NCBI RefSeq assembly: GCF_913775355.1
Contig: NZ_CAJYIU010000108.1
Coordinates: 1-43,449 of the forward strand
Direction of reading: 5' to 3'
Source: an uncultured Aureimonas sp.
GTDB taxonomy: Bacteria; Pseudomonadota; Alphaproteobacteria; Rhizobiales; Rhizobiaceae
Length of the DNA: 43,449 nt
Shown: positions 1-7,489 of the stretch, piece after piece
How positions within the stretch are numbered: the first letter of the stretch is position 1
How the letters are laid out: each line of letters begins with the position of its first letter
The notes under the pieces: generated by a model
The model's input: only the letters and a program-made list of their open reading frames with translations
What the model was told of the DNA's origin: nothing
Databases searched by the model: none
Position numbers and translations under genes: made by a program

Positions 1-453
1 CAACCGCGAGCGCTCAAGACTTTCACTCGCGTGTCCGGTATCACCGAGATAGTCGCCGGTCGCCCAAATCTTGTTGGCGAGGAAGACGTTCGAGGCATCG
101 GGCATTTCCGACAGGATCGCGCCGACCGTGGTTTCGGCCGAGCCGTAGAGCGGCGAGGTGTCGACGACGCCGCCACCGCCCGCGACGAGGCGCGCTACCA
201 CGTCGCGCAGGCGGTCGCGCGGGTCTCCCGGCAGGAGATCGAAGGTCAGGAACGTGCCAAGCCCCAAGGCGGTGAGCTCACGACCCGTTCGCCCGATCCG
301 CCGTGTGATCACGGGTTCGGAGGTTGCCGGCGCCGGTGCCGGTGCCTGCGCCCCGGCCTGCCCCGCACCCGCCAGCGTGGCGCCCGCGGCCGCGGCTCCC
401 GCGGCGGCGCCGAGGAAGCGTCTCCTGTCCATTCGCATCGCATCCTTCGTCAT
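1..453 (-). CDS. Aldo/keto reductase with Tat signal, 3' part cut by window edge
   Basis: The N-terminal 151 residues of an aldo/keto reductase are visible; the rest lies beyond base 1. The ATG at 453 gives a signal with a twin-arginine motif (DRRRFLG, about residues 9-15), a long Ala/Gly hydrophobic stretch and an AQA-type cleavage region. The mature part begins with the family's typical RRIGRTGRELTALGLGTF and has VVDTSPLYGSAE, which supplies the catalytic Asp and Tyr of the AKR tetrad. AKRs normally reduce carbonyls with NADPH in the cytoplasm, so an export signal is unusual. The gene starts 18 bp after the stop of the hydrolase gene on the same strand and is probably its second cistron. 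The substrate is unknown. Confidence 0.85.
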   Translation of the reverse strand, partial: MTKDAMRMDRRRFLGAAAGAAAAGATLAGAGQAGAQAPAPAPATSEPVITRRIGRTGRELTALGLGTFLTFDLLPGDPRDRLRDVVARLVAGGGGVVDTSPLYGSAETTVGAILSEMPDASNVFLANKIWATGDYLGDTGHASESLERSRL

Positions 454-471
454 CGCGCGTCGCTCCCATTT

Positions 472-1455
472 TTAGAACTGCCAGCCGGAGGGGACCCAGG
501 CGTAGCCCGAGTCCGTCCGCAGGATCCGGCCGAGACCGGGGAAGGGGTAGTGGAAGCCGAGGACCAGCATGCGATCGGAGGCTGCCCGGTCGAAGATGCG
601 GCGGCGCGCGGCGGCCGCGGTCTCGCCGTCGCGGTCGGGACCCGGCCGCCAGGGCCGGTCGATGTTGACTACGGGGTGGTAGGCGAGGTCGGCCGTCAGG
701 AGGAGCTCATCGTTCCCGGACTGGACGAGGAAAGCCGCCATGCCCGGCGTGTGACCGGTTGCCTCGATCGTGGACAGTCCCGGCACGACTTCCGTTCCCG
801 CCTCGTAGAACTCGACGTGGCGCGCCACCGGCTCGACGCTGCGCTTGATGTTGGCAGCAAAGCGCCGCCGGAACTCCGTCGGGACCGGCATGTAGGACAG
901 GTCCGGCTCGCTCTCGACGAAGAAGGCCCAGTCCGCGCGCGGCACCATAACCGTGGCGTTCGGGAAGGCCCGCTCGCCCGACGCGGTGCGCAGGTTGCCG
1001 ACGTGGTCCGGATGGGTGTGCGAGACGACGACGAGATCGATGTCTGCGGCCGAGACGCCGGCGGCGTGCAGGTTGTCGAACAGCCTGCCACCATTCGGCC
1101 CCATCGTCGTACCGGCGCCGGCCTCGAGAAGGATGCGACGACGACTCGTTTCCAAAAGAAGCGTGTTGAGGTTCAGCGTCAGGAAGTCGGTCGGCAGGAA
1201 GGCCTGCCGAAGAACGGCTTCGAGTTCTTCCTCCTGGGCATCGCCGGCATAAACCTTCGGCGGCCCACCGATCACGCCGTCGCTGACGACGGTGGCGGTG
1301 ATCTCTCCGATCCGGAAGCGGTAGAGACCTGCGTTTCCGGCCGGTGGCCTCAGTTCCTGCGCGAGCGCGGCCGGCATGAGGGTTGCCCCGGTCAGGGCGC
1401 CAGCGGTGCCAACCATTGCGCCCAGCATGATCCTGCGTCTGTTCATCGTGAGCAT
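472..1455 (-). CDS. Exported metallo-beta-lactamase-fold hydrolase
   Basis: This 327-residue protein has an MBL fold. The zinc-binding motif SHTHPDHVG (HxHxDH) lies near residue 145. A later ATGHTPG carries the next metal His, LLLTADLAYHP provides the bridging Asp, and a GFHYPFPGLG motif near the end provides the last His. The N-terminus has MNRRRIMLG followed by a hydrophobic stretch ending in ALAQ, a likely twin-arginine signal. The start at 1455 is preferred because AGGAG sits 6 bp upstream; a longer reading frame upstream lacks such a site. Related proteins are annotated as lactonases, quorum-quenching or general MBL hydrolases; the substrate cannot be told here. It is divergent from the LysR gene at 1590 and probably controlled by it. 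Confidence 0.85.
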   Translation of the reverse strand: MLTMNRRRIMLGAMVGTAGALTGATLMPAALAQELRPPAGNAGLYRFRIGEITATVVSDGVIGGPPKVYAGDAQEEELEAVLRQAFLPTDFLTLNLNTLLLETSRRRILLEAGAGTTMGPNGGRLFDNLHAAGVSAADIDLVVVSHTHPDHVGNLRTASGERAFPNATVMVPRADWAFFVESEPDLSYMPVPTEFRRRFAANIKRSVEPVARHVEFYEAGTEVVPGLSTIEATGHTPGMAAFLVQSGNDELLLTADLAYHPVVNIDRPWRPGPDRDGETAAAARRRIFDRAASDRMLVLGFHYPFPGLGRILRTDSGYAWVPSGWQF

Positions 1456-1491
1456 TCGTCGCTCCTGTCTACGAGATGATCGCGCTGCACT

Positions 1492-1544
1492 GACCGCTTC
1501 GGTCGGCGCGGTTAAAGCGCAGGGTGACGGACCGCTTCCGGTCC
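1492..1544. promoter_or_regulatory. Two related palindromes in the MBL/LysR divergent promoter
   Basis: The 134-bp gap between the divergent hydrolase and LysR genes holds GACCG-CTT-CGGTC (1492-1504) and GGACCG-CTTC-CGGTCC (1529-1544). Both are perfect inverted repeats with nearly the same sequence, centred about 38 bp apart. The second ends 45 bp before the LysR start. This matches the usual arrangement of a LysR regulator binding dyads in a shared promoter, but binding is inferred. The first 14 bases of the second palindrome recur at 7455-7468. Confidence 0.5.
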
Positions 1545-1589
1545 GATAAGCCGACCAAATGCGAGCAAGCTGATCGCGTGAGGTGAGCA

Positions 1590-2483
1590 ATGGTTCCCGT
1601 CCGCCTTGACCATCTGGAAGTCTTCGCCGCCATCGTGCGCGCAGGAGGGTTCCGCGCAGCGGCGACGGAGCGCGGCGTCTCCTCGTCCGTCATCAGCCAG
1701 ACTATGAATGCGCTCGAAGCGTCGCTCGGTCTTCGGCTCTTGAACCGGACTACGCGCAGCATCGCGCCGACGGAAGCCGGGGAACGCCTCCTTCAGCGCC
1801 TCCAGCCCGCGCTGGCGGACGTCCGCCATGCGCTGGTCGAGCTCGGGCAGCTACGCGACGTGCCCTCGGGCCAGATCCGCATCAACGCCCCTGGGCCGGC
1901 GGTGGACCATGTTCTGTGTCCGCTCGCCTTCGCGTTCATGGACCAGTATCGCGAGGTCAGCATCGAACTCGTCAGCGACGCGGCGATCGTCGACATCGTG
2001 GCGCAGGGGTTCGACGCCGGTGTACGGTTCGGCCGGCAACTGGCGCAAGACATGATCGCAGTGCCGCTTGGACCGCCGTTGCGTTACGCGATCGTCACCT
2101 CTCCGGACTACGTGAACCGGCGCGGTCGCCCTGCTGTGCCGTCGGATCTCGTCCTCCACGACTGCATCCGACGCCGCTACCCTGGCGGGACGCTCTCGAC
2201 TTGGGCCTTCGAGAAAGACGGCGAGTCCCTCGAAATCGAGCCGCAGGGCCGACTGACGTTGAGTTCGGCGCAGCAAGAACTTCAGGCCGCCCTCGCTGGT
2301 CGGGGTATCGCCCACGTCTTCGAGGACTACGCCCGAGATGCGCTGACGGACGGTCGGCTTGTCGAACTCCTCGCCGATTGGAGCCCACGCCTACCGAGCT
2401 GGTTCCTCTACTATCCCAACCGTCGGCACAGCAGTGCCGCCATGCGTGCGTTCGTCGACTTCGTGCGTGAGCGCTCCCGTTGA
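1590..2483 (+). CDS. LysR-family transcriptional regulator
   Basis: A 297-residue protein of normal LysR length. The N-terminal winged helix-turn-helix runs from about residue 4 to 62 (LDHLEVFAAIVRAGGFRAAA, then VISQTMNALEASLGLRLLNR). The rest is the effector-binding domain, including GFDAGVRFG and GRGIAHVFEDYARDAL. GAGGTGA lies just before the ATG. It belongs to the subgroup often found beside oxidoreductase and hydrolase genes. Its divergent neighbour is the MBL hydrolase gene, and two palindromes lie between them. It probably controls that operon and itself, and perhaps the SDR operon starting at 7392, which has a matching site. The inducer is unknown. Confidence 0.9.
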   Translation: MVPVRLDHLEVFAAIVRAGGFRAAATERGVSSSVISQTMNALEASLGLRLLNRTTRSIAPTEAGERLLQRLQPALADVRHALVELGQLRDVPSGQIRINAPGPAVDHVLCPLAFAFMDQYREVSIELVSDAAIVDIVAQGFDAGVRFGRQLAQDMIAVPLGPPLRYAIVTSPDYVNRRGRPAVPSDLVLHDCIRRRYPGGTLSTWAFEKDGESLEIEPQGRLTLSSAQQELQAALAGRGIAHVFEDYARDALTDGRLVELLADWSPRLPSWFLYYPNRRHSSAAMRAFVDFVRERSR

Positions 2484-2556
2484 GGAGCGGCCACGCCGAC
2501 GAGAGTCGCAGATGGGGGGTGCGATCGACCTATGCAGCATCCCTCCTTCAGGGCCT

Positions 2557-3402
2557 CTATTGCAGGCCACCGTTGGCGAAGACGACCTGCCCGTTGATCC
2601 ACTCGCCGGAGCTGGAGCACAGGGAGGCGATCACCTCGGCAATGTCCTCGGGCAGGCCCAGGCGGCCGTAGGGCGTCATCGCTGCAGCGGCCTGAAGCTG
2701 TTCCGGCGATCCCTTGCCTCGCAGAAGATCCGTATCGACCGCCCCCGGGGCGACGGCGTTCACCGAGATGCGGCGCCCCGCCAGTTCCTTCGCGAGCGCC
2801 GAGGCGAACATCTCCTGGGCCGACTTGCTTGCGGCGTAGGGGCCGCAAGCGGCGGGACATTGAAGAACGATGGTCGAGCCGAGGGTAACGATGCGGCCGC
2901 CGTCTCTCACCCGACGCGCGGCCTCGCGCAGCACGTTGAACGTGCCCTTCACGTTGGTCGCCATCATCCGGTCGAACGCCGCTTCGCTCATCGTGGCGAA
3001 GGGATCGGTATTCATGATGCCGGCGTTGCTGACGACGACATCCACGCCTCCGAACGCCTCGGCATTGACATCGAACAGGGCGCTGACCGCGGCCGGGTCG
3101 GCCACGTCCGCCTGATGGTGGATGGCGCGCCCCCCGGCGGCCTCGATGTCCCGAACCACCTGTGCCGCCAGATCGCGGTTGGTCAGGAAGTTCACCGTCA
3201 CGCCGTAGCCGTCGCGAGCCAGGCGACGCGCAGTGGCCGCGCCGATGCCACGCGACGATCCCGTGATGATGGCGGCTCGTCCGGCGCCCGGAAGAGGGGC
3301 GGAACCGGACGGGGCGCTCTGCGCCCCTGCCGCGCCGGCCAGCAAAGTGGGTGTGGCCGCGACTGCGAGCGCGAGAAGGGTGCGTCGGGTCGTGTCTGTC
3401 AT
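2557..3402 (-). CDS. SDR oxidoreductase with Tat-like signal
   Basis: A 281-residue classical short-chain dehydrogenase. It has the Rossmann motif TGSSRGIG (residues 47-54), SNAGIM near 125-130, and catalytic Ser176, Tyr189 and Lys193 (YAASK). The C-terminus ends in INGQVVFANGGLQ, the usual SDR ending. Ahead of the domain is an extra segment of about 40 residues beginning MTDTTRRTLLALAV and ending near GAAGAQS, which looks like a twin-arginine signal. SDRs need NAD(P)(H), so export would require the folded, cofactor-loaded enzyme to cross by Tat. It is convergent with the LysR gene and lies 144 bp downstream of the methyltransferase gene on the same strand. The substrate is unknown. Confidence 0.85.
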   Translation of the reverse strand: MTDTTRRTLLALAVAATPTLLAGAAGAQSAPSGSAPLPGAGRAAIITGSSRGIGAATARRLARDGYGVTVNFLTNRDLAAQVVRDIEAAGGRAIHHQADVADPAAVSALFDVNAEAFGGVDVVVSNAGIMNTDPFATMSEAAFDRMMATNVKGTFNVLREAARRVRDGGRIVTLGSTIVLQCPAACGPYAASKSAQEMFASALAKELAGRRISVNAVAPGAVDTDLLRGKGSPEQLQAAAAMTPYGRLGLPEDIAEVIASLCSSSGEWINGQVVFANGGLQ

Positions 3403-3546
3403 GGTCGAACTCCTGAAGTCGTTGGCAAGGATTGTTGGTTGGCTGGAGGTGCCGGCACGCCGGGATCGGAGGGCGGACCGGCGCGAGGGATATCCGATGA
3501 GGTGCGGAGAGGCTGCCGGGAGGTGATCGGCCCCGCCGCGCCGTCT

Positions 3547-5076
3547 TCAGATGACCCGCAAGCCCCTCAGGTGCGGCTGGTCGAATTTGAGGAACCGTTC
3601 GGCCGACGGCATCAGGGCCCGAAGGTTGTCGTCCTTGGCTTCGAGGCGGTTGCCGTCCTTGGTCAGCCGCTCGCCGACGCTTTCGAGAAAGCGCCAGACG
3701 TATTGCGCCAGGGCCTCGGCTCTGTCTTCGCCCTCGCCGTGGGCGAGCGCGAAGAGCTGGCCGACATGGGTTGCTCTCACGCCGCCCCCGGTCGCGGGCG
3801 AGGCCAGATGCTGTAGGTCCATGCTGACGCGCGCCCGGCCCAGGATGTAGGCGTTCAAGGCCGAGCATCTCGCCTCCTTCTCGACGGATAGGGGCCGGGC
3901 CGGAGAGACGAGACCGGCGCCCGCAAGGATCGTCAGGGCCTCCGCCACGTCCTCGGACCGTCGGTCGCTTAGCCCGGGCGTCGCCAAGAGTTCGTCGATG
4001 GTCTTGGCGCGGTAGCCGCCCCCCGCCAGCGCTTCTATCAGCGGGTCGTAACGCTGCGCATCCAGCTCGGCCTCACCCCTGGCGCAAGGTATGCGCTTGG
4101 GGACGTCGATGGCAGGGACCATGAGCACGAAGGCAAGTTCGTGCCAGGCTTCGCGCAGCTCGGGACCGGTGAGCCTGCGAGGGCCCTTGGCGAAGATGTC
4201 GGCGCGAAAGCGCCGGTTCACCAAATGGTCGCGCAACGTCTCGCGCATGACGGCGTCGTCGAAGCGTGCGATCAGCTTACGACCATCGACCCCGAGCTGG
4301 ATGGCATCAACCGCGTCCAGAAGGCGGGCCGGACCGAGGAATGTGAGCTTGGCGTCCCGGAGGTCGCGGACGAGGGCCGAGACGTTCTCCAGGCGCCAGT
4401 CCGCATTCAGGTACTCGTGCGCGAGATAGGCGGGATCCTGCCGCCTCAGCGTTTCCAGGTGATGCAGCGCGAGGGGGTTGTCGCGGAAGCAGTCGGCCCC
4501 GGCACGGACGAGTTCGTTCAACAGCGCCCTCGCTTCCAGGATCGTCCCGTTCGCGCCCGATCGGCTCCGGTCCCGGCAGATCGCCATCATCTCCCGGATC
4601 GGGGCGATCGGCGCCCAGCCCGGCAGGCAGTTGTAGCTGACGTAGACGATGCCGCCGGGGCGTAGCCTTTGCCGGACGATGTCCTTCACGCTTGCTCGGC
4701 CGGCATCCGTGATCCAGCTCCAGACGCCGTGGAGCACGATCGCGTCGAAGTCGGGAAGGTCGGTCCGGGTGGCGAACTCCTCGAACGAGTCTTCCAGGAG
4801 GCGGATATCGGCGCCGGACACGCGTGCGAGCGTCCTTGCGCCTGCCACGTGCGCCGAGTTGAAGTCGGTCCCCCAGTACGAGCCGTCAGACCCTGCGGCG
4901 TGAAGGTTAATCGAGACGCCTTGGCCGAATCCCAGTTCGAGGTATCGCGGCTTGTCGCCCAACGGCGGCGCCACCCCGTGACACAAGCAGGCGAGGTCCA
5001 GCATGGCGGGGTTGAGTTCGGGGTAGTAACCGAACGTATAATCCACGTCGGTGACGTAGCCCTGCGACCAGGTCAT
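3547..5076 (-). CDS. SAM methyltransferase with methyltransferase regulatory domain
   Basis: A 509-residue protein. The N-terminal class I methyltransferase domain shows SAM motif I YLELGFGQG (about residues 45-53), an acidic strand-2 motif (WGTDFNSAH), FDAIVLHGVWSWI and a post-motif GGIVYVSYN. The central part, about residues 210-330, matches the pattern of the methyltransferase regulatory domain family (PF10119 type), and a wing-like C-terminal region follows. The ATG at 5076 overlaps the stop of the PmtA-like gene by 4 bp (ATGA), so translation is probably coupled. The gene is the fourth of an operon with an SDR, a DedA protein and PmtA. The methyl acceptor is unknown. Confidence 0.85.
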   Translation of the reverse strand: MTWSQGYVTDVDYTFGYYPELNPAMLDLACLCHGVAPPLGDKPRYLELGFGQGVSINLHAAGSDGSYWGTDFNSAHVAGARTLARVSGADIRLLEDSFEEFATRTDLPDFDAIVLHGVWSWITDAGRASVKDIVRQRLRPGGIVYVSYNCLPGWAPIAPIREMMAICRDRSRSGANGTILEARALLNELVRAGADCFRDNPLALHHLETLRRQDPAYLAHEYLNADWRLENVSALVRDLRDAKLTFLGPARLLDAVDAIQLGVDGRKLIARFDDAVMRETLRDHLVNRRFRADIFAKGPRRLTGPELREAWHELAFVLMVPAIDVPKRIPCARGEAELDAQRYDPLIEALAGGGYRAKTIDELLATPGLSDRRSEDVAEALTILAGAGLVSPARPLSVEKEARCSALNAYILGRARVSMDLQHLASPATGGGVRATHVGQLFALAHGEGEDRAEALAQYVWRFLESVGERLTKDGNRLEAKDDNLRALMPSAERFLKFDQPHLRGLRVI

Positions 5077-5795
5077 TGCGGGCGCCCCGGTAGCGGCGCT
5101 GTCTCGAGCGCGTGCCGGCCCTCGAGGATGGATGCCGGCGCATCCTTTCTCATGATCCGGTAGACCGCGGCGGGCGGGACGTTGGCGAGCGTCCGGCCGG
5201 TGCGCTGGGCCCTGAGGCCGAGACGCTCGAGGATCTCCGGGCGGACCGGGCAGCACGGTCCGTAGGTGAACTGGTGGAACGCCCCGCCCGGTGCCATGCG
5301 ACCGAACGATCCCTTCAGGATCGAGAGCACCTGGCGAGGCGGCATGGAGAGAACGGGCAGGCCGCTGACCACCGCGCCGACGGGGCGCTCGCCGAACGGC
5401 GCGTGCGTTCGCAGGCGCGCGGCGTCCATGCAGAGCGTGCGGGCGCCCGGGAAGCGAAGGCGCAGCGCTTCGGCGAAGTCCGCTCCCGCCTCCACCAGCA
5501 CGAGGTCCTCCGGTCTGACGCCGCGTGCGAGGAGCGCTCGCGTGAAGGCACCCGTGCCCGGCCCCAGTTCGATCACGGCACCCGTCCGTTCGTTGATCCC
5601 CGCCGTGATGAGGCGAGCCAAAGCCTTGCCCGAGGGTGTGATCGCGGCTACCCGCAGCGGATCCCGGATCCATGCCCGGAAGAAGCCGACCGCATCCAAA
5701 AATGGGTGAGCCTGTGTTGAGCGCTCGCCGCTGGGTTCCGCAAGGAAGGGGTCGGTGGGTGCGGCATCGGACCGTCCGTTTGCGGGGTTCACCAT
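5073..5795 (-). CDS. pmtA: PmtA-like phospholipid N-methyltransferase
   Basis: A 240-residue class I methyltransferase of the rRNA-dimethylase-like group that includes bacterial phosphatidylethanolamine N-methyltransferase PmtA. The segment FFRAWIRDPLRVAAITPSG (about 38-56), then motif I VIELGPGTGAFT (74-85) and the following LVEAGADFAEAL, are typical of that family. Late motifs GAFHQFTYGPCCPV and TLANVPPAAVYRI also fit. PmtA converts PE stepwise to phosphatidylcholine at the cytoplasmic membrane. The start at 5795 overlaps the end of the DedA gene by 7 bp. The match to lipid methylation is family-based; some paralogues act on other substrates. Confidence 0.75.
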   Translation of the reverse strand: MVNPANGRSDAAPTDPFLAEPSGERSTQAHPFLDAVGFFRAWIRDPLRVAAITPSGKALARLITAGINERTGAVIELGPGTGAFTRALLARGVRPEDLVLVEAGADFAEALRLRFPGARTLCMDAARLRTHAPFGERPVGAVVSGLPVLSMPPRQVLSILKGSFGRMAPGGAFHQFTYGPCCPVRPEILERLGLRAQRTGRTLANVPPAAVYRIMRKDAPASILEGRHALETAPLPGRPQ

Positions 5796-6418
5796 GAGGC
5801 ACCGTACGGTCTGCGCCGTCCAAGGGTCTTTCGAGCATGCAGGAACAACACGGCCTGCGCCGCCAGGAGACAGCCGAGAGCCGAAAGCGCCAGGAGCGTC
5901 GTGTTCGCGTCCTTGACGGAGTGGGACGCGAGGTATCCGGCGCCGATAAACAGGGCGTTCCAGACCGCGATGCCCGCGGCCGATGCCGCAAGGAACCCGA
6001 GCGGGCGGCCGGGAAGGAGACCGGCGAACGTCGGGGCCAGCAGACGGACGGTGGGCAGGAGCTGGAACGAGAAGGCCAGCGCCGTCCTGTTCCGGCGGTA
6101 GTCGGCGATACGACGCTCGACGCGCTCGCCGGGCATCCCGATGAACCGTCCCGCTCGCTCCAGGAAGCGGCGGGACCGCGCCTCGCCGACGACTCTCACG
6201 GCGTAGAAGCACGCGGCGCAGCCGAGGGCGCTGCCCAATGTCGTCGCGGCGAGGGCGATCGGTACCGTCCAGGCGCCTTCCTCGGAAGCAACGCCGACGG
6301 CCAGCAGCATGCCGTAGGACGGCAGGATCGGAACGAAGCGCTCGGCGAGGCCGACCGCGAAGAGACCGAACGCTCCGTAGAGCGTGACCCAGGCCATGAG
6401 GTTTGCGATCGGGTCCAT
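5789..6418 (-). CDS. DedA-family membrane protein
   Basis: A 209-residue integral membrane protein with the DedA/SNARE-associated layout. An N-terminal re-entrant region (FVPILPSYGMLLAVGV, about 28-43) is followed by a glycine-rich membrane segment (TTLGSALGCAACFYAV). The conserved amphipathic segment with Arg, FQLLPTVRLLAPTFAGL (about 118-134), comes next, then two C-terminal transmembrane helices. Family members act as lipid scramblases or flippases (undecaprenyl phosphate, PE). A PmtA-like lipid methyltransferase immediately downstream in the same operon suggests a role in lipid handling. The gene begins 2 bp after the SDR stop and overlaps pmtA. Confidence 0.85.
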   Translation of the reverse strand: MDPIANLMAWVTLYGAFGLFAVGLAERFVPILPSYGMLLAVGVASEEGAWTVPIALAATTLGSALGCAACFYAVRVVGEARSRRFLERAGRFIGMPGERVERRIADYRRNRTALAFSFQLLPTVRLLAPTFAGLLPGRPLGFLAASAAGIAVWNALFIGAGYLASHSVKDANTTLLALSALGCLLAAQAVLFLHARKTLGRRRPYGASW

Positions 6419-6420
6419 CC

Positions 6421-7392
6421 TCAGCCCCCGTGCTGTGGGGCCGTGTGGAAACCAACGAAGGTTGCGACATCCGCCCCCCCGAAATGCAGCCCCGCGAGGT
6501 CTTCGGAAACGTCCCAGAGCCGCCGCGCCACATGCGCGGCGAGCGCCGCCTCGGGTGGCTTGGCCTCGCTTGGGTATCCGCGCGTTTCGGACAGCCGGTG
6601 CGGTCCGTAGTATCCACCCTTGCGGGCTTCGATCGCGGTGGCGGCGAAGAGGATCGGCAAGGCCCCCTGCTCGGCCGGCTGGAACAGGAAGGGCAGCAGC
6701 GAGCGCACGAGTCCCTGCGGACTGAAACGACCGGGCGCGTTGTGCAGGAGGTCGGTGCGCGACACGCCGGGATGGGCGGCGATGCTCGTGATGCCCCATC
6801 CGGCGTCGTCGCTGCGACGCTGGAGCTCGAAGGCGAACATCAGGCAGGCGAGCTTCGACTGCGCGTAGACGGGCATCGGCTTGTAGCCGCGCTCGGCCTG
6901 AAGGTCGGAGAAGTCGATGCGACCGCCGCGCGCGCCGACGCTCGACACGGATACGACGCGAGGATCGTTTCCTCTTCGCAGCAGCGGCAGGAGGTGTGCC
7001 GTCAGGGCGAAGTGTCCGAGATAGTTCGTCCCGAACTGAAGCTCGAAGCCGTCGCTCGTGGTCTGCCGGTGTGGCGGCGTCATGACGCCGGCGTTGTTGA
7101 TCAGGATGTCGAGACTGCCGCGACTGTCGGAGAGGCGACGTACGAATCGCGCGACGGAGGCAAGGTCGCCGAGATCCACAGGCTCGAAGCTCACGCGCGC
7201 GTCGGGTGCGATCCGCAAGATGCGCGTGACGGCATCCGCCCCCTTCGTGGGATTGCGGCCTGCGACGATCACGTCCGCGCCGGCCCGCGCGAGCGCCAGT
7301 GCCGTTTCGAAGCCGAGCCCCCCGGTGCCGGTTACGACGGCGGTGGCGCCGCGCTGGGAGGGCATGTTTCGGGCGGTCCAATGTTCGGTCAT
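6421..7392 (-). CDS. SDR oxidoreductase (retinol-dehydrogenase-like)
   Basis: A 323-residue short-chain dehydrogenase of the longer retinol-dehydrogenase/WW-oxidoreductase-like type. It shows TGTGGLG for the nucleotide (21-27), a conserved AGRNPTKG after strand 2 favouring NADP, NNAGVM, FGTNYLGHFALT, VSSVGARGG and the active-site YAQSK. The start at 7392 has AAGGA about 9 bp upstream. No signal peptide is visible. It is the first gene of a run of overlapping genes (SDR, DedA, PmtA-like, methyltransferase). A 14-nt site identical to half of the LysR-promoter palindrome lies 63 bp upstream. The substrate is not predictable. Confidence 0.88.
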   Translation of the reverse strand: MTEHWTARNMPSQRGATAVVTGTGGLGFETALALARAGADVIVAGRNPTKGADAVTRILRIAPDARVSFEPVDLGDLASVARFVRRLSDSRGSLDILINNAGVMTPPHRQTTSDGFELQFGTNYLGHFALTAHLLPLLRRGNDPRVVSVSSVGARGGRIDFSDLQAERGYKPMPVYAQSKLACLMFAFELQRRSDDAGWGITSIAAHPGVSRTDLLHNAPGRFSPQGLVRSLLPFLFQPAEQGALPILFAATAIEARKGGYYGPHRLSETRGYPSEAKPPEAALAAHVARRLWDVSEDLAGLHFGGADVATFVGFHTAPQHGG

Positions 7393-7454
7393 CGGGTTTT
7401 TCCTTGAGTTGAGACTGTTTGAGGAGGCGCAAGGGGTCGACGGCCGACCGCGGC

Positions 7455-7468
7455 GGACCGCTTCCGGT
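7455..7468. promoter_or_regulatory. Copy of the LysR-promoter palindrome before the SDR operon
   Basis: GGACCGCTTCCGGT here is identical to 1529-1542. It lies in the 97-bp gap between the IorB gene and the SDR start at 7392, about 63 bp before that start. The last two bases that complete the dyad at 1543-1544 are GG here instead of CC. It is a candidate operator shared with the hydrolase/LysR promoter; no other copy was noticed in the window. Confidence 0.4.
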
Positions 7469-7489
7469 GGACGAGGACGCATCGGGCGG

